Shown: positions 7,684 through 15,024, counted from the stretch's first letter. The stretch is DNA of 32,769 bases from DATKZH01 sp964475955 (GCA_964475955.1 CAYYZY010000077.1:1-32769); one strand, 5' to 3'. The notes: a model not told the origin generated them from the letters alone. Translations and numbers: made by a program.

Positions 7684-8541
7684 TCAGCCCTCCGCCCCGC
7701 CGCTTTGGCGCAGCACGATGCTGCCGACCGGGGCGCCGAGGTCGCGGCCGATCACCGGGCACTTGACCTGCAACAGGCAGAAGACGCGGGGCCCCGCGTC
7801 GCTCAAGGTCTCGTAGTTGCCCTGCCCCTTGGCGATCACCAGCGGGGCCGCGTGGAAGCGGCGGCGGAACTGCTCGGAGCAGAGCGAGAGGACCGTGCCC
7901 GGCAAATCGGCCCCGTTGGTTACGACCGTAGCGCAGCCGTCGAGGCCGGCCGCCACCGCGTCTTCGAGCGTGGCGTCGTTCAGGGTCGGGCCGCCCTTGA
8001 CCGCGTAAACGACCGGCACGGGGAGCGCCTCGATCAGCACGCGGTCGAAGACGGTCTCCCCGGCGTTGTCGGCCAGGAAGAGCACGTGGTCGGCCTCGGC
8101 CAGCCGGGCGCGCATCGCCCGGTCGTCGTGGATGGCGAACGGCTGCGCCAGCACGCGCTCGACGGTCGCCTCCAGGTCGTCGTGATGGTCGCTCACGCCC
8201 AGGTCGATGATGTTGCCCGCGATACTCAACCGCACCGCCACGTCGAGCGGGTCGTCGGCCCGGGCGACCAGTTCCTTGGCCTGGGAATAGAACGCGAGGG
8301 CCTGCCGGGTGCTCTCGGCCTTGGCCTCGCGGTAGGGGTCTTCGACGTCGATCTTCGCGCGCACGATCCGGTGCACGCGGTAGGCGATCTCCGGCGGGGT
8401 GGCCCCGGGCGGGAAGTCTTGGAGCACGGCCAGCAGTTCCTGCATCACGGCGTGCTGCACTTCGGGGTCGGCGCCCACGCGCCGGGCCGCGCTGAGCGCC
8501 TGGCGCAGGAAACACGGGTAACAGTCGAGGTACGTCTGCAA
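7684..8541 (-). CDS. DUF89 family metal-dependent phosphatase (ARMT1-like, bacterial type)
   Basis: The 285-residue protein begins CYPCFLRQALSAAR, the N-terminal paired-cysteine motif of the short, prokaryotic DUF89 subfamily. The core has SIAGNIIDLGV and FLADNAGETVFDRVL, in which the Asp-Asn pair and downstream Asp form the metal site; further conserved pieces are KGGPTLNDATLEDA, VVTNGADLPGT and IAKGQGNYETL. DUF89 proteins are damage-control phosphatases acting on reactive or damaged phosphometabolites, such as sugar phosphates and phosphopantetheine species. The in vivo substrate of this branch is not known. It is cytoplasmic. It lies 31 bp downstream of the ATPase gene on the same strand and is probably co-transcribed with it. 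It is full length, with all motifs present. Confidence 0.9.
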   Translation of the reverse strand: MQTYLDCYPCFLRQALSAARRVGADPEVQHAVMQELLAVLQDFPPGATPPEIAYRVHRIVRAKIDVEDPYREAKAESTRQALAFYSQAKELVARADDPLDVAVRLSIAGNIIDLGVSDHHDDLEATVERVLAQPFAIHDDRAMRARLAEADHVLFLADNAGETVFDRVLIEALPVPVVYAVKGGPTLNDATLEDAVAAGLDGCATVVTNGADLPGTVLSLCSEQFRRRFHAAPLVIAKGQGNYETLSDAGPRVFCLLQVKCPVIGRDLGAPVGSIVLRQSGGAEG

Positions 8542-8572
8542 GGTGGCTCCTCACTTGGCGGGCCGGCGACGC

Positions 8573-9292
8573 TCAGCCGCGCTTCAGGTACTGCTGCGGG
8601 TCTTCCAGGAATCGCCGGTAGAGCTGGTAGTGGTCGGTCGCCTCGTACTCCACCGGCGCGATCGGCACCCGGTCGAAGCTGAAGATCGTCGCTCCCGGGC
8701 AGGCCAGCAGGAGCGGGGAATGCGTGGCGATGATGAACTGGGCGCGCCCCGCGGACGTCATCTCCGAGAGCAGCTCGACCAGCGCGAACTGGCTGCGGGG
8801 CGAGAGGGCCGTCTCGGGCTCGTCCATCAGGTAGAGCCCCTTGATCGCGCAGCGCGCCCGCAGAAACGACATGATCGACTGCCCGTGCGACTGCACCAGA
8901 AGCGACTCGCCGCCGAAATACCGGAGCTGGCCCGGGTCGGCGGTGGCCCACTCGTCGAGGATTCGGGCGAAGTCGCGGAAGGTGGCCGAGCCGAAGAACG
9001 AGCCGGGCACGCTGCCGTCGGTCCACTCGACGGAGAGATGCCGATAGAACCCCTTCTCGTACGGGTTCGGCCGGAACCGCGGCCGCTCGGCCTCCTCCCA
9101 GATGTGGATGCCGCAGCGGCGCGCCAAGGCTTCGAGCAGCGTCGACTTGCCCGTGCCGTTCTCGCCCACGAAAAACGTCACTGGCGTGCGGAAGGCAAGC
9201 CCTTCGGTCTTCCGGAACAGGTCCAGGTTGAACGGGTAGTGTTCCTCGGTCGGGTACTCGTCGGGATGAAAGGTAACGCTCGCCAGGTGCAT
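8573..9292 (-). CDS. COG3910-like AAA ATPase (ABC-type fold, soluble)
   Basis: The 239-residue protein has Walker A GENGTGKS (43-50), an ABC-like signature region around SHGQS (135-139), Walker B LYLMDEPE (153-160) and a switch histidine in ATHSPLLL (H191). There are no membrane segments. Size and motif spacing fit the single-domain predicted ATPases of COG3910, related to the RecF/SMC-like and AAA_21 groups. No target is known; many relatives sit in toxin or repair contexts, but this one is next to a DUF89 phosphatase, so a metabolic-repair pairing is conceivable. I start at the ATG at 9292 because HLASVTFHPDEYP is the usual family N-terminus. An upstream frame adds about 50 Pro/Arg-rich residues of non-coding character. 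Confidence 0.85.
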   Translation of the reverse strand: MHLASVTFHPDEYPTEEHYPFNLDLFRKTEGLAFRTPVTFFVGENGTGKSTLLEALARRCGIHIWEEAERPRFRPNPYEKGFYRHLSVEWTDGSVPGSFFGSATFRDFARILDEWATADPGQLRYFGGESLLVQSHGQSIMSFLRARCAIKGLYLMDEPETALSPRSQFALVELLSEMTSAGRAQFIIATHSPLLLACPGATIFSFDRVPIAPVEYEATDHYQLYRRFLEDPQQYLKRG

Positions 9293-9510
9293 TCTCGCGA
9301 CTTTCGGACGACCGGGCACCGCGGCCTTCCGGTGCGGCCGATGGGGCGGGGCTGGAAACCGTCCATCCTGCCATCGCATTGGGGGGTTGTCAACGCGGCC
9401 GCTGGGGAAGGGACCGTGCCGGACGCCCTGCGCGCAAGCGTGCAACGCCTTCGATTTCGCGCTAAATGACCGTGCGCGGTTCGCTTACACGGACGGTTGC
9501 GTGGCGACCG

Positions 9511-9653
9511 GGGTGGGTCGGGTCGAGCGCAGCGAGCCCGCGATTGGCCTTGCGCCGGGGGCTCGTCGCTCGTTCCTCGCGACTCGACCCCAGCCACCCG
9601 GCGCCACTCGACTCCAGCCACGTGCCTCGATTCGACCCGAGTCACCCGCCCGT
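9511..9653. repeat. Inverted repeat with three 24-bp degenerate direct repeats
   Basis: In the 382-bp gap between the ATPase and the MetH-activation-like gene, a left arm at 9511-9529 (GGGTGGGTCGGGTCGAGCG) is an imperfect inverted match to a right arm at 9578-9599 (complement of GGGTGGCTGGGGTCGAGTCG). The right side then continues as three degenerate 24-bp units at 9582-9605, 9606-9629 and 9630-9653, sharing A-C/T-TCGACYCCAGCCAC. It looks like a dispersed planctomycete-type intergenic repeat. I see no gene in the rest of 9293-9674. Confidence 0.6.
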
Positions 9654-9674
9654 GGAACCGTTTGAGAAGCGTGC

Positions 9675-10358
9675 TCACCCCTCCTGGATCGACTCCCACA
9701 GTCTGCGGTCGAATGGGGCACTGCGCGAGGGGCACGTTTCGCGGCGGCAGACCTGGCAGGCGCGGAAGTCGGTCTCCGTGGGGAAGAGGATGCCGGAGAC
9801 GGTCTTGTTGGGGGTCATGAGGAACGAGGGCGTCAGCGCGACGCCGATCCGGCCCTCGACGTCGCCCAACAGGGCGAACAGCTCCCGTTGCTGCTCGATC
9901 GGCCATACGGCGGCGTCGCCCGCGCCGGGGCTCATCGTGGCCGTCTTGCCCAGCCGGAACCTGCGGCGGAGGTGCTCGTCGAGATGCCTGCGCGCGGCGG
10001 CCAGCAGCTCCGACTTGATCGTCTCCCACCAGAACTCGTGGAGCGGATCGCCGGACGGCCGCCGGGCGTGGTCGACCTCGCGGCCGCAAGTGGCCACGAC
10101 CGGGAACACGCGTTCGACCGCGTCGAGGTTCATGCGAAGCGCACGGCTTCTGAAGGTGACGCCGCCGATCCGCACCGTCGCCTCCCCTCGCTCGTCGACG
10201 AACGCCTCGGCATACGCGGCCTTCGGTCGCCCCACGCGGCGCGCCAGGCCGACGAGCTCCTCGAACTGCCGCGCGTCGTCGGTGCCCGGCTCCAGGTGCA
10301 CGCGCCGCAGCAGCGCCGAGACATCGAGCTCGAAGGGGAGGTCGGTCAGTGTTTCCAT
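9675..10358 (-). CDS. Vitamin B12-dependent methionine synthase activation-domain-like protein
   Basis: The 227-residue protein matches stand-alone proteins related to the MetH activation (SAM-binding, cobalamin reactivation) domain. Visible blocks are VFPVVATCGREVD, the central SPGAGDAAVWPIEQQ, GVALTPSFLMTPNKTVSGI and a C-terminal cysteine cluster ACQVCRRETCPSR that could bind a metal or an iron-sulfur cluster. In MetH this domain supplies SAM for reductive methylation of oxidised cob(II)alamin; stand-alone versions usually sit near UroD-type methyltransferases, as here. It is the last gene of a minus-strand group with two UroD paralogs, 190 bp downstream of the second. The start at 10358 is preferred because the upstream frame (to 10433) adds a basic stretch without family similarity; the site upstream is weak. 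No corrinoid-binding protein is in the window, so its partner must be elsewhere. Confidence 0.8.
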   Translation of the reverse strand: METLTDLPFELDVSALLRRVHLEPGTDDARQFEELVGLARRVGRPKAAYAEAFVDERGEATVRIGGVTFRSRALRMNLDAVERVFPVVATCGREVDHARRPSGDPLHEFWWETIKSELLAAARRHLDEHLRRRFRLGKTATMSPGAGDAAVWPIEQQRELFALLGDVEGRIGVALTPSFLMTPNKTVSGILFPTETDFRACQVCRRETCPSRSAPFDRRLWESIQEG

Positions 10359-10522
10359 GTTGGGTCTCATCTTCCGCCAGGTCGTTTGCCGTCGATCGGA
10401 GATCGTACAGGACCATCGCGACCGCTTGGGCAATCTTCAAATACGGCCCCACCGGCGCAAGCCCGGATGGGCTTGGCGTTCACACAACGCTTCTTCTTCG
10501 CGCCACAACGGCCAGCCCCGAT

Positions 10523-10557
10523 CATCCTTCATCATTCCTCCTTCATCCTTCATCCTT
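10523..10557. repeat. Five tandem heptamers overlapping a UroD stop codon
   Basis: The plus strand reads five consecutive 7-bp units: CATCCTT, CATCATT, CCTCCTT, CATCCTT, CATCCTT. The TGA stop of the minus-strand UroD gene (10550-10552) lies within this array, so the last codons and stop come from repeat sequence. Confidence 0.8.
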
Positions 10558-11638
10558 CCCGAATCGGATACCTCCCGTACTCCCGCGTCGCCTCGAGCAG
10601 GGCCAGGTAGTTCTCGAAGGGGACGTACTCGGTGACCGAGTTCGACGAGCCGCAGCAGTATCCGCCGCCGGGGGCGAGCGTGCGGATCCGCATCCTGACT
10701 TCCTCGGCCACGTCGCGCGGCGTGCCCCGCGTGAGCGTCGAGTCGAGGTTGATGTTGCCGCACAGGCAGAGCCGGCCCCCGTATTGCCGCTTCAGCTCGC
10801 CGATATCGAAGCTGGCTGGCTCGCACGGGTGGATCGCGTGGTAGCCGCATTCGATCAGGTCGTCGATCACCGCGGCGTAGCAACCGTCGGAATGGAACAG
10901 GTAAGGGAGGTCCTTGGACCGCACGAGCCGGCCGATCCGCTGGTGCCAGGGAAAGACGTGCCGCCGCAGCACCTCGGGCCGGACCATCAGCGCGTGGGTG
11001 TAGGCCAGGTCGTCCGGCATGCAGATCGCGCCCACGCAGTCGAAATCGAGCAAATTCTCCACCACCCGATGGTGGATCTCGCCGATCCGGCGGATCACCC
11101 GGACGGCCAGCTCGCCGCCTTCGGCGACGTCGAGGCAGAACCGCTCGAAGCCGATCAGCATCCAGGCGGCGGCGAAGATGTACCCCACCACGGGGATCAC
11201 CTTGGCTTCCGGCGGCAGCAGTCGGCCGAGCCGCTCGACGTCGCCATAGTTGTAGGCGTCGGCGTCGGGCCAATCGAAGTCGTCCAGGCTGGCCAGGTCG
11301 GGTATGAGGCCGACGCTCTGTTCCGCCCAGACCCGGGTGCTCGTCTCTTCCGAGCCGGTGCGGTAATGGCCGTCGGCCACCTTCATGTGGCCGTTGCCCT
11401 GGCCCTGCTGCGACGCCTCGAGCGCGCGTTGGACCAACGTGAGCCGCATTCCGAAGAGGATGGGCACGAAGTCGTAACCGGCCCCGAGGTGAAACTCGAC
11501 CTCGTCTTCCAGGCTGCTCGGCTCGCGACCGAGGAAGCGCGCCTTGATCGGCCGGTCCACATGGTACTCCAGCGGCGGCACGTACGCAGGCTCCCCTTGG
11601 CAGAGGAACGCCTTGCGGAGATTGGCGAAGTCGGGCAT
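10550..11638 (-). CDS. UroD-family protein (MtaA/corrinoid methyltransferase-like), copy 1
   Basis: This 362-residue protein belongs to the uroporphyrinogen decarboxylase superfamily branch that includes MtaA/MtbA-type methylcobamide:CoM methyltransferases, not to heme-pathway HemE. Evidence includes the barrel signatures VGYIFAAAWMLIGFE, DFDCVGAICMPDDLA, LPYLFHSDGC, CGYHAIHPCEPASFD, GNINLDSTLTRGTPRDV and the C-terminal APGGGYCCGSSNSVTEYVPFENY. The H-x-D of HSDG and the C-C of GYCCG are candidate metal ligands. Such proteins transfer methyl groups from corrinoid proteins or demethylate methoxylated compounds; the substrate here is unknown. A close paralog lies immediately upstream with the same architecture, and a MetH-activation-like gene lies downstream. 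The start at 11638 gives the MPDFxN N-terminus shared by both copies. Tandem heptamers flank both ends of this gene. Confidence 0.85.
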   Translation of the reverse strand: MPDFANLRKAFLCQGEPAYVPPLEYHVDRPIKARFLGREPSSLEDEVEFHLGAGYDFVPILFGMRLTLVQRALEASQQGQGNGHMKVADGHYRTGSEETSTRVWAEQSVGLIPDLASLDDFDWPDADAYNYGDVERLGRLLPPEAKVIPVVGYIFAAAWMLIGFERFCLDVAEGGELAVRVIRRIGEIHHRVVENLLDFDCVGAICMPDDLAYTHALMVRPEVLRRHVFPWHQRIGRLVRSKDLPYLFHSDGCYAAVIDDLIECGYHAIHPCEPASFDIGELKRQYGGRLCLCGNINLDSTLTRGTPRDVAEEVRMRIRTLAPGGGYCCGSSNSVTEYVPFENYLALLEATREYGRYPIREG

Positions 11639-11673
11639 GGGCGTTGGGAGTCGGGAGTCGGGTGTTGGGAGTG
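11639..11673. repeat. Five G-rich tandem heptamers between the UroD paralogs
   Basis: Five consecutive 7-bp units start with GGG: GGGCGTT, GGGAGTC, GGGAGTC, GGGTGTT, GGGAGTG. With flanking G-runs (11633-11635, 11673-11676) there are seven GGG tracts within 44 bp on the plus strand, enough for a G-quadruplex. The array starts one base after the UroD copy-1 ATG (11636-11638 on the minus strand) and fills nearly the whole gap to copy 2. Confidence 0.8.
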
Positions 11674-11676
11674 GGG

Positions 11677-12771
11677 TCAGTCGATGGCGATTGGGTACCG
11701 GCCGTGCTGCTGGATGGTGCGGATCATGGCCAAGTAGTTCTCGAAGGGGACGTATTCCGGGATGGAGTTCGACGAGCCGCAGCAGTACCCGCCGCCGGGG
11801 GCGACCGTGCGTAGCCGCAGCTTGGCCTCCTCGGCGACGTCGTCGGGCGTGCCCAGGCAGAGCGTGGAGTCGAGATTGATGTTCCCCATCACCGAGAGTC
11901 GGCCGGCGTAGCGGCGCTTCACTTCGACGATGTCCATGCTGGCCGGCTCGCAAGGGTGCAACGCATGGTAGCCGCAGGCGACCAGGTCGTCGAGCACCTC
12001 GTAGAGCCGCCCATCGGAATGGAACAGGTAAGGGAGCCCCTTGGCGTGGACCATGCGCCCGAGCCGTTCGTGCCACGGGAAGATGAACTCCCGCAGGAAC
12101 TTGGGGCTGACCATCGTGCCGCCCGTGTGGGCCAGGTCGTCGGGCATGCGGATCGCGCCGACGCAGTCGAACTCGAGCAGGTTCTCCACGACCCGCGCTT
12201 GGATCGCCCCCACCCGCTCGATCACGCGGCGCACCAGCGGCTCGCCCTGGGCCAACGCCATGCAGAAGGCTTCCAGGCCCATCAGCATCCACGGGGCGGT
12301 GAAGATGTAGCCGACGTTGACGATGGCCATGGCCCCGTCGGGCAGGAGTTTGCCCAGTTTCTCAAGGGTGTCGTAGCTGTAGGAGCGATCGGGGTCGGGC
12401 CAGTCGAAGTTGTCGAAGGAGGGGGCGTCGCGGATCACGCCCGCGCTCTCCTCCGCCCACATGCGCGTGCTTGTTCCCTCTTGGCGGGGATTGTACCGGG
12501 CGTCGAGCGGCTTGAGCAGGTTGGTCTCAAGCTGCTTGGCCCCCATGATCCCCTGCTTCTCGCCGCGGATGGTCTGCCGGAATCCGATGGTCAGCGGGAC
12601 GTAGTCGTAACCGGCCGCCATGGAGAACTCGATTTCCTCCTCAATGCCCGCGATCGGCTTGCCGAGCAGGCGCGTCTTCACGTCGTCGGCGACCGTTCCG
12701 TCGAACTGGGGCACGCGCCGGGGCTCGCCCCGGCAGAGGACGGCCGCCTTGAAGTTGTCGAAGTCGGGCAT
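11677..12771 (-). CDS. UroD-family protein (MtaA/corrinoid methyltransferase-like), copy 2
   Basis: This 364-residue paralog of the next gene downstream shares long blocks with it: EFDCVGAIRMPDDLAH, GLPYLFHSDGR, CGYHALHPCEPASMDI, GNINLDSTLCLGTP, APGGGYCCGSSNSIPEY and VPFENYLA. The most divergent stretch is the N-terminal half (about 65-110), where substrate specificity might differ: copy 1 has VQRALEASQQGQGNGH while copy 2 has IRGEKQGIMGAKQLE. The presumed role is methyl transfer with a corrinoid partner. It is the first gene of the minus-strand group. The start at 12771 follows from the conserved MPDFDNFKAAVLCRGEP N-terminus, equivalent to copy 1; an upstream frame to 12900 has no support. 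Adjacent near-parallel copies suggest a tandem duplication followed by divergence. Confidence 0.85.
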   Translation of the reverse strand: MPDFDNFKAAVLCRGEPRRVPQFDGTVADDVKTRLLGKPIAGIEEEIEFSMAAGYDYVPLTIGFRQTIRGEKQGIMGAKQLETNLLKPLDARYNPRQEGTSTRMWAEESAGVIRDAPSFDNFDWPDPDRSYSYDTLEKLGKLLPDGAMAIVNVGYIFTAPWMLMGLEAFCMALAQGEPLVRRVIERVGAIQARVVENLLEFDCVGAIRMPDDLAHTGGTMVSPKFLREFIFPWHERLGRMVHAKGLPYLFHSDGRLYEVLDDLVACGYHALHPCEPASMDIVEVKRRYAGRLSVMGNINLDSTLCLGTPDDVAEEAKLRLRTVAPGGGYCCGSSNSIPEYVPFENYLAMIRTIQQHGRYPIAID

Positions 12772-12890
12772 GTCGCTCCGTTGCGGCGGATTCGCCGGTC
12801 GTGATAGGACAATGCGCGTGGGCACCTCTCCACGCGCGGGATTCCAACGATCGTACTGCAACCGGCGGCATTCTTCCAGCAGCGCTTGGT

Positions 12891-12939
12891 CGTGGGGCAC
12901 GTTTGCAGCGTGCCCGGCACGATGGAATCGTGCCCCACG
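12891..12939. repeat. 49-bp hairpin element, intergenic copy (A)
   Basis: CGTGGGGCACG (12891-12901) and its exact complement CGTGCCCCACG (12929-12939) bound a 27-bp centre holding a second, smaller dyad (CGTGCCCGGCACG). The same element, also exactly 49 bp with identical arms and about 41/49 identical bases, lies inside the FAD-protein gene at 28610-28658. It sits in the 338-bp divergent region between UroD copy 2 (-) and the isomerase-like gene (+). I see no other clear feature in that region apart from the GAGGAGA ribosome-binding site at 13098-13104. Confidence 0.85.
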
Positions 12940-13109
12940 AATCCTCTCTCGAATGTTGGGCCGGCTCCGTCTCCCCGGTGCGAGGGGGCTTGAGGGACGT
13001 CGACGCGCCGCCTATGTTGTGCTTGACGATTTCCGGCGGCTTCCCCGGGGGCGCCCGGCGAGACGGCACGACCCACGAGGCAATCTTTCCCTGCACGAGG
13101 AGACTGAGG

Positions 13110-13955
13110 ATGATCGAACTCGGACTGCACACCGACAATTGGCGGGTCCTCAGCGGCAGTTTCCAGCTCGCCGCGGAAACGGCCGTCAAGTACGGCCTGA
13201 AACACCTCGAGTTCGCCGCGATCAACGGCCAGTACTTCATCCAGGCGATGGGCTACGAGCCGGGGATCTCGCTGCAATCGAACCCCCGGGCGCTGAAGCG
13301 GTACTGCGATGAGAAGGGCCTTCGGATCTCGCAGATCGACGGCTCGTATCCCCTGATGGGCCCCGACGGGTCGACCTTCGGCGTGCATTACGTGCAGCAG
13401 TCGATCCGGTTCGCCGCGGAGCTCGACTGCCCGATGGTCGACACCATCGACGGCGCATTCGAAATCGAGGGCTTCAGCCGCGAGGAAGTATTCCGCATCA
13501 CCTGCGACAACTACCGCCAGTGCCTTCGCTGGGCGGAGGATTACGGGGTGATCATCAACGTGGAGCCGCACGGCCCGTATACCAACGACGGCGAATTCAT
13601 GGAGCGGCTCTTCAAGCACTTCGATTCGGAGTACCTGCGCTGCAATTTCGACACGGGCAACTCGTTCATCGCCGGCCACGACCCGTTGGAGTACCTCAAA
13701 CACCTGCGCCCGTACGTCTCGCACCTGCACATCAAGGACGTCGACGCGGGGCTGGCCGAGGCGCTGCGCGGCGAGGAGACCGGGATCGCGTGCAGCGTGG
13801 TTCCCATCGGTGGGGGCGTCAACGCGGAGAACATCAAGCGGTGCATCGAGTATCTCAAGGAGACCCAGTTCGACGGCGTGCTGTCGATCGAGTGCTACGG
13901 TTCCGACGAGAACATCCGAACCAGCGCCGAGTTCCTCCGCGCGCTGATCGCATGA
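13110..13955 (+). CDS. Sugar phosphate isomerase/epimerase-like TIM-barrel protein
   Basis: The 281-residue protein belongs to the xylose-isomerase-like TIM-barrel superfamily (AP_endonuc_2), which includes inosose dehydratase, hydroxypyruvate isomerase and sugar epimerases. Barrel strands carry the expected acidic and His metal ligands: KHLEFAAINGQYF, PMVDTIDGAF, GVIINVEPHGPY (Glu and His), RCNFDTGNSF (Asp), VSHLHIKDVD (His) and VLSIECYGSDE (Glu). That complete set suggests an active divalent-metal enzyme. The substrate cannot be read. There is no signal peptide. The start at 13110 has a strong GAGGAGA site. It is divergent from the UroD pair, so shared regulation is possible but not shown. 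Confidence 0.88.
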   Translation: MIELGLHTDNWRVLSGSFQLAAETAVKYGLKHLEFAAINGQYFIQAMGYEPGISLQSNPRALKRYCDEKGLRISQIDGSYPLMGPDGSTFGVHYVQQSIRFAAELDCPMVDTIDGAFEIEGFSREEVFRITCDNYRQCLRWAEDYGVIINVEPHGPYTNDGEFMERLFKHFDSEYLRCNFDTGNSFIAGHDPLEYLKHLRPYVSHLHIKDVDAGLAEALRGEETGIACSVVPIGGGVNAENIKRCIEYLKETQFDGVLSIECYGSDENIRTSAEFLRALIA

Positions 13956-14050
13956 GGCGCCGCGCGGCCCTTCGGCGCGCCGGTTGTGCGTTGCGAAGCG
14001 CGCCGAAGTGGACGTTTCCGCGCGTGAGGGCGCAAAAAACTCGCCGCTTG

Positions 14051-14066
14051 GCAAAAAATTTTTTGC
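14051..14066. other. A-tract palindrome GCAAAAAATTTTTTGC
   Basis: A perfect 16-bp palindrome with A6T6 at its centre is flanked by CGCCGC (14042-14047) and GCGGCG (14065-14070) that could extend the dyad. A6T6 tracts are intrinsically curved. It stands out sharply in this GC-rich segment. It could be a terminator-like dyad for the isomerase gene or a curved-DNA site for a nucleoid protein. Confidence 0.5.
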
Positions 14067-14245
14067 GGCGACGCGCGCCGGCGCGCAGCCCTTCCCGGCG
14101 CGCCGGTTTCGTTCCTGCTCTCCTGACGCGCTCGGTCGGCGAGCCGTCGTCGGCGCCGGCGGAGGCGAGACGCTTACGGAGGAGACGTCGGCTCGGTCGT
14201 TCTGCGAACGTTGTTCTGCGCGTGCGCGCGGATTCTCGCGATAGA

Positions 14246-14578
14246 GGCCATAAGTTACTAGTTATTTGTCCCTGGAAGTTTTATGGCCACACGGCGTCGG
14301 TAGATCGATGGCGGAAAGCGGCGCGTGGGACCGGGAATCGGCCTGATCCGGCCGGCCACGCCGCCGCGCTGTGCGCCGCAAGCCTTTGCCGCTTAGAGAG
14401 TTGCGCGCATCGCCGGGCTGCCCCTGGTCATTCGCTGCCCGGGGACGGAGGGCGCGGCGAGAATGTCCGGGAGTCCGTTTGCCGGCCCGCGATGCGCGGG
14501 CTTCGCGCCGGCTTCGTAAGGGGAACCGGCCGGCGCGGCAGACGGCGCGTTATGGTAAATAATAACTAGCCATTACGC
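14246..14578. repeat. Two hairpins with mutually complementary loops
   Basis: Hairpin 1 pairs GGCCATAA (14246-14253) with TTATGGCC (14281-14288). Hairpin 2 pairs GCGT-T-ATGG (14547-14555) with CCAT-T-ACGC (14570-14578), with one T-T mismatch. The loop of hairpin 1 contains CTAGTTATT and the loop of hairpin 2 contains its exact complement AATAACTAG (14561-14569). The two AT-rich ends bracket about 260 bp of high-GC sequence, as in a small non-autonomous element or a structured RNA. Confidence 0.5.
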
Positions 14579-14787
14579 ATCAAGTCTTAGTGAGGGGGCA
14601 GAAAGGGGTTCTGTGTTTTGCGACGGCCTCGATGAAGCTGGAGGCAAAGGCGTTCGGCGAAGGTGAGCGAGGTCGCGACGGGGCGTCCGACCAACCGCGC
14701 GGCACGGCGCGCACGCGTGCGGCGAACGAAAAAAGTCGCCGCGATCGGAGAATTGTGCTTGCAAACTTTCGGAAAATGGGTACCATG

Positions 14788-14814
14788 TTGACAACTTGCA
14801 GCTTTGAGTATTCT
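14788..14814 (+). promoter_or_regulatory. Possible promoter upstream of the histone-like gene
   Basis: A perfect TTGACA (14788-14793) is followed after 15 bp by TATTCT (14809-14814). The spacing is two bases shorter than ideal. It would give a leader of about 200 nt before the GTG start at 15025. Confidence 0.3.
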
Positions 14815-15024
14815 CGGGGTTTCAGGGTGTTGTGATCGCTTGAAGCGGGGAGCCCCAGGACTGCACGTTGCGCGGCCATAGCTTGCCGCAACGCAAGGCT
14901 GCGTTGCCGGCAAGATGCGTGGAATTCCGTTGTCTTGTTTCTGTGGCGACCGAACTGTCGAGCTTCGGACCCAGCCCGACCGTCGGCAAGGAGTCGCCCA
15001 CAACGTTAGTTAGGAGGACGTCAG

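Larger units (their letters stand above)
13956..15024 (+). other. 1.07-kb gene-poor region upstream of the histone-like gene
   Basis: No convincing protein gene is seen on either strand; the open frames are Arg/Ala-rich with no family resemblance. I looked for tmRNA, RNase P RNA, SRP RNA and tRNA hallmarks and found none. The first part (13956-14240) is dense in CGCGCC-type runs with a central A/T palindrome. The middle (14246-14578) is bounded by two hairpins with complementary loops. The last part (14580-15024) contains a possible promoter and the leader of the lysine-rich gene. An unrecognised structured RNA or a decayed mobile element could lie here. Confidence 0.5.

Noticed and set aside
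11639..12292. N-terminal extension of UroD copy 1 through the gap into copy 2
   Set aside because: The extension is an out-of-frame reading of the paralog plus the heptamer array; the true start with MPDFAN at 11638 matches the copy-2 N-terminus.
13984..14244. Short plus-strand open frame after the isomerase gene
   Set aside because: Arg/Ala-rich, no ribosome-binding site, runs through the A-tract palindrome, no family resemblance.
13956..15024. tmRNA, RNase P RNA, SRP RNA or tRNA in the long gene-poor stretch
   Set aside because: None of the conserved cores (for example the RNase P GAGGAAAGTCC block or the tmRNA 3' TTCGA arm) was found. A novel RNA is still possible.
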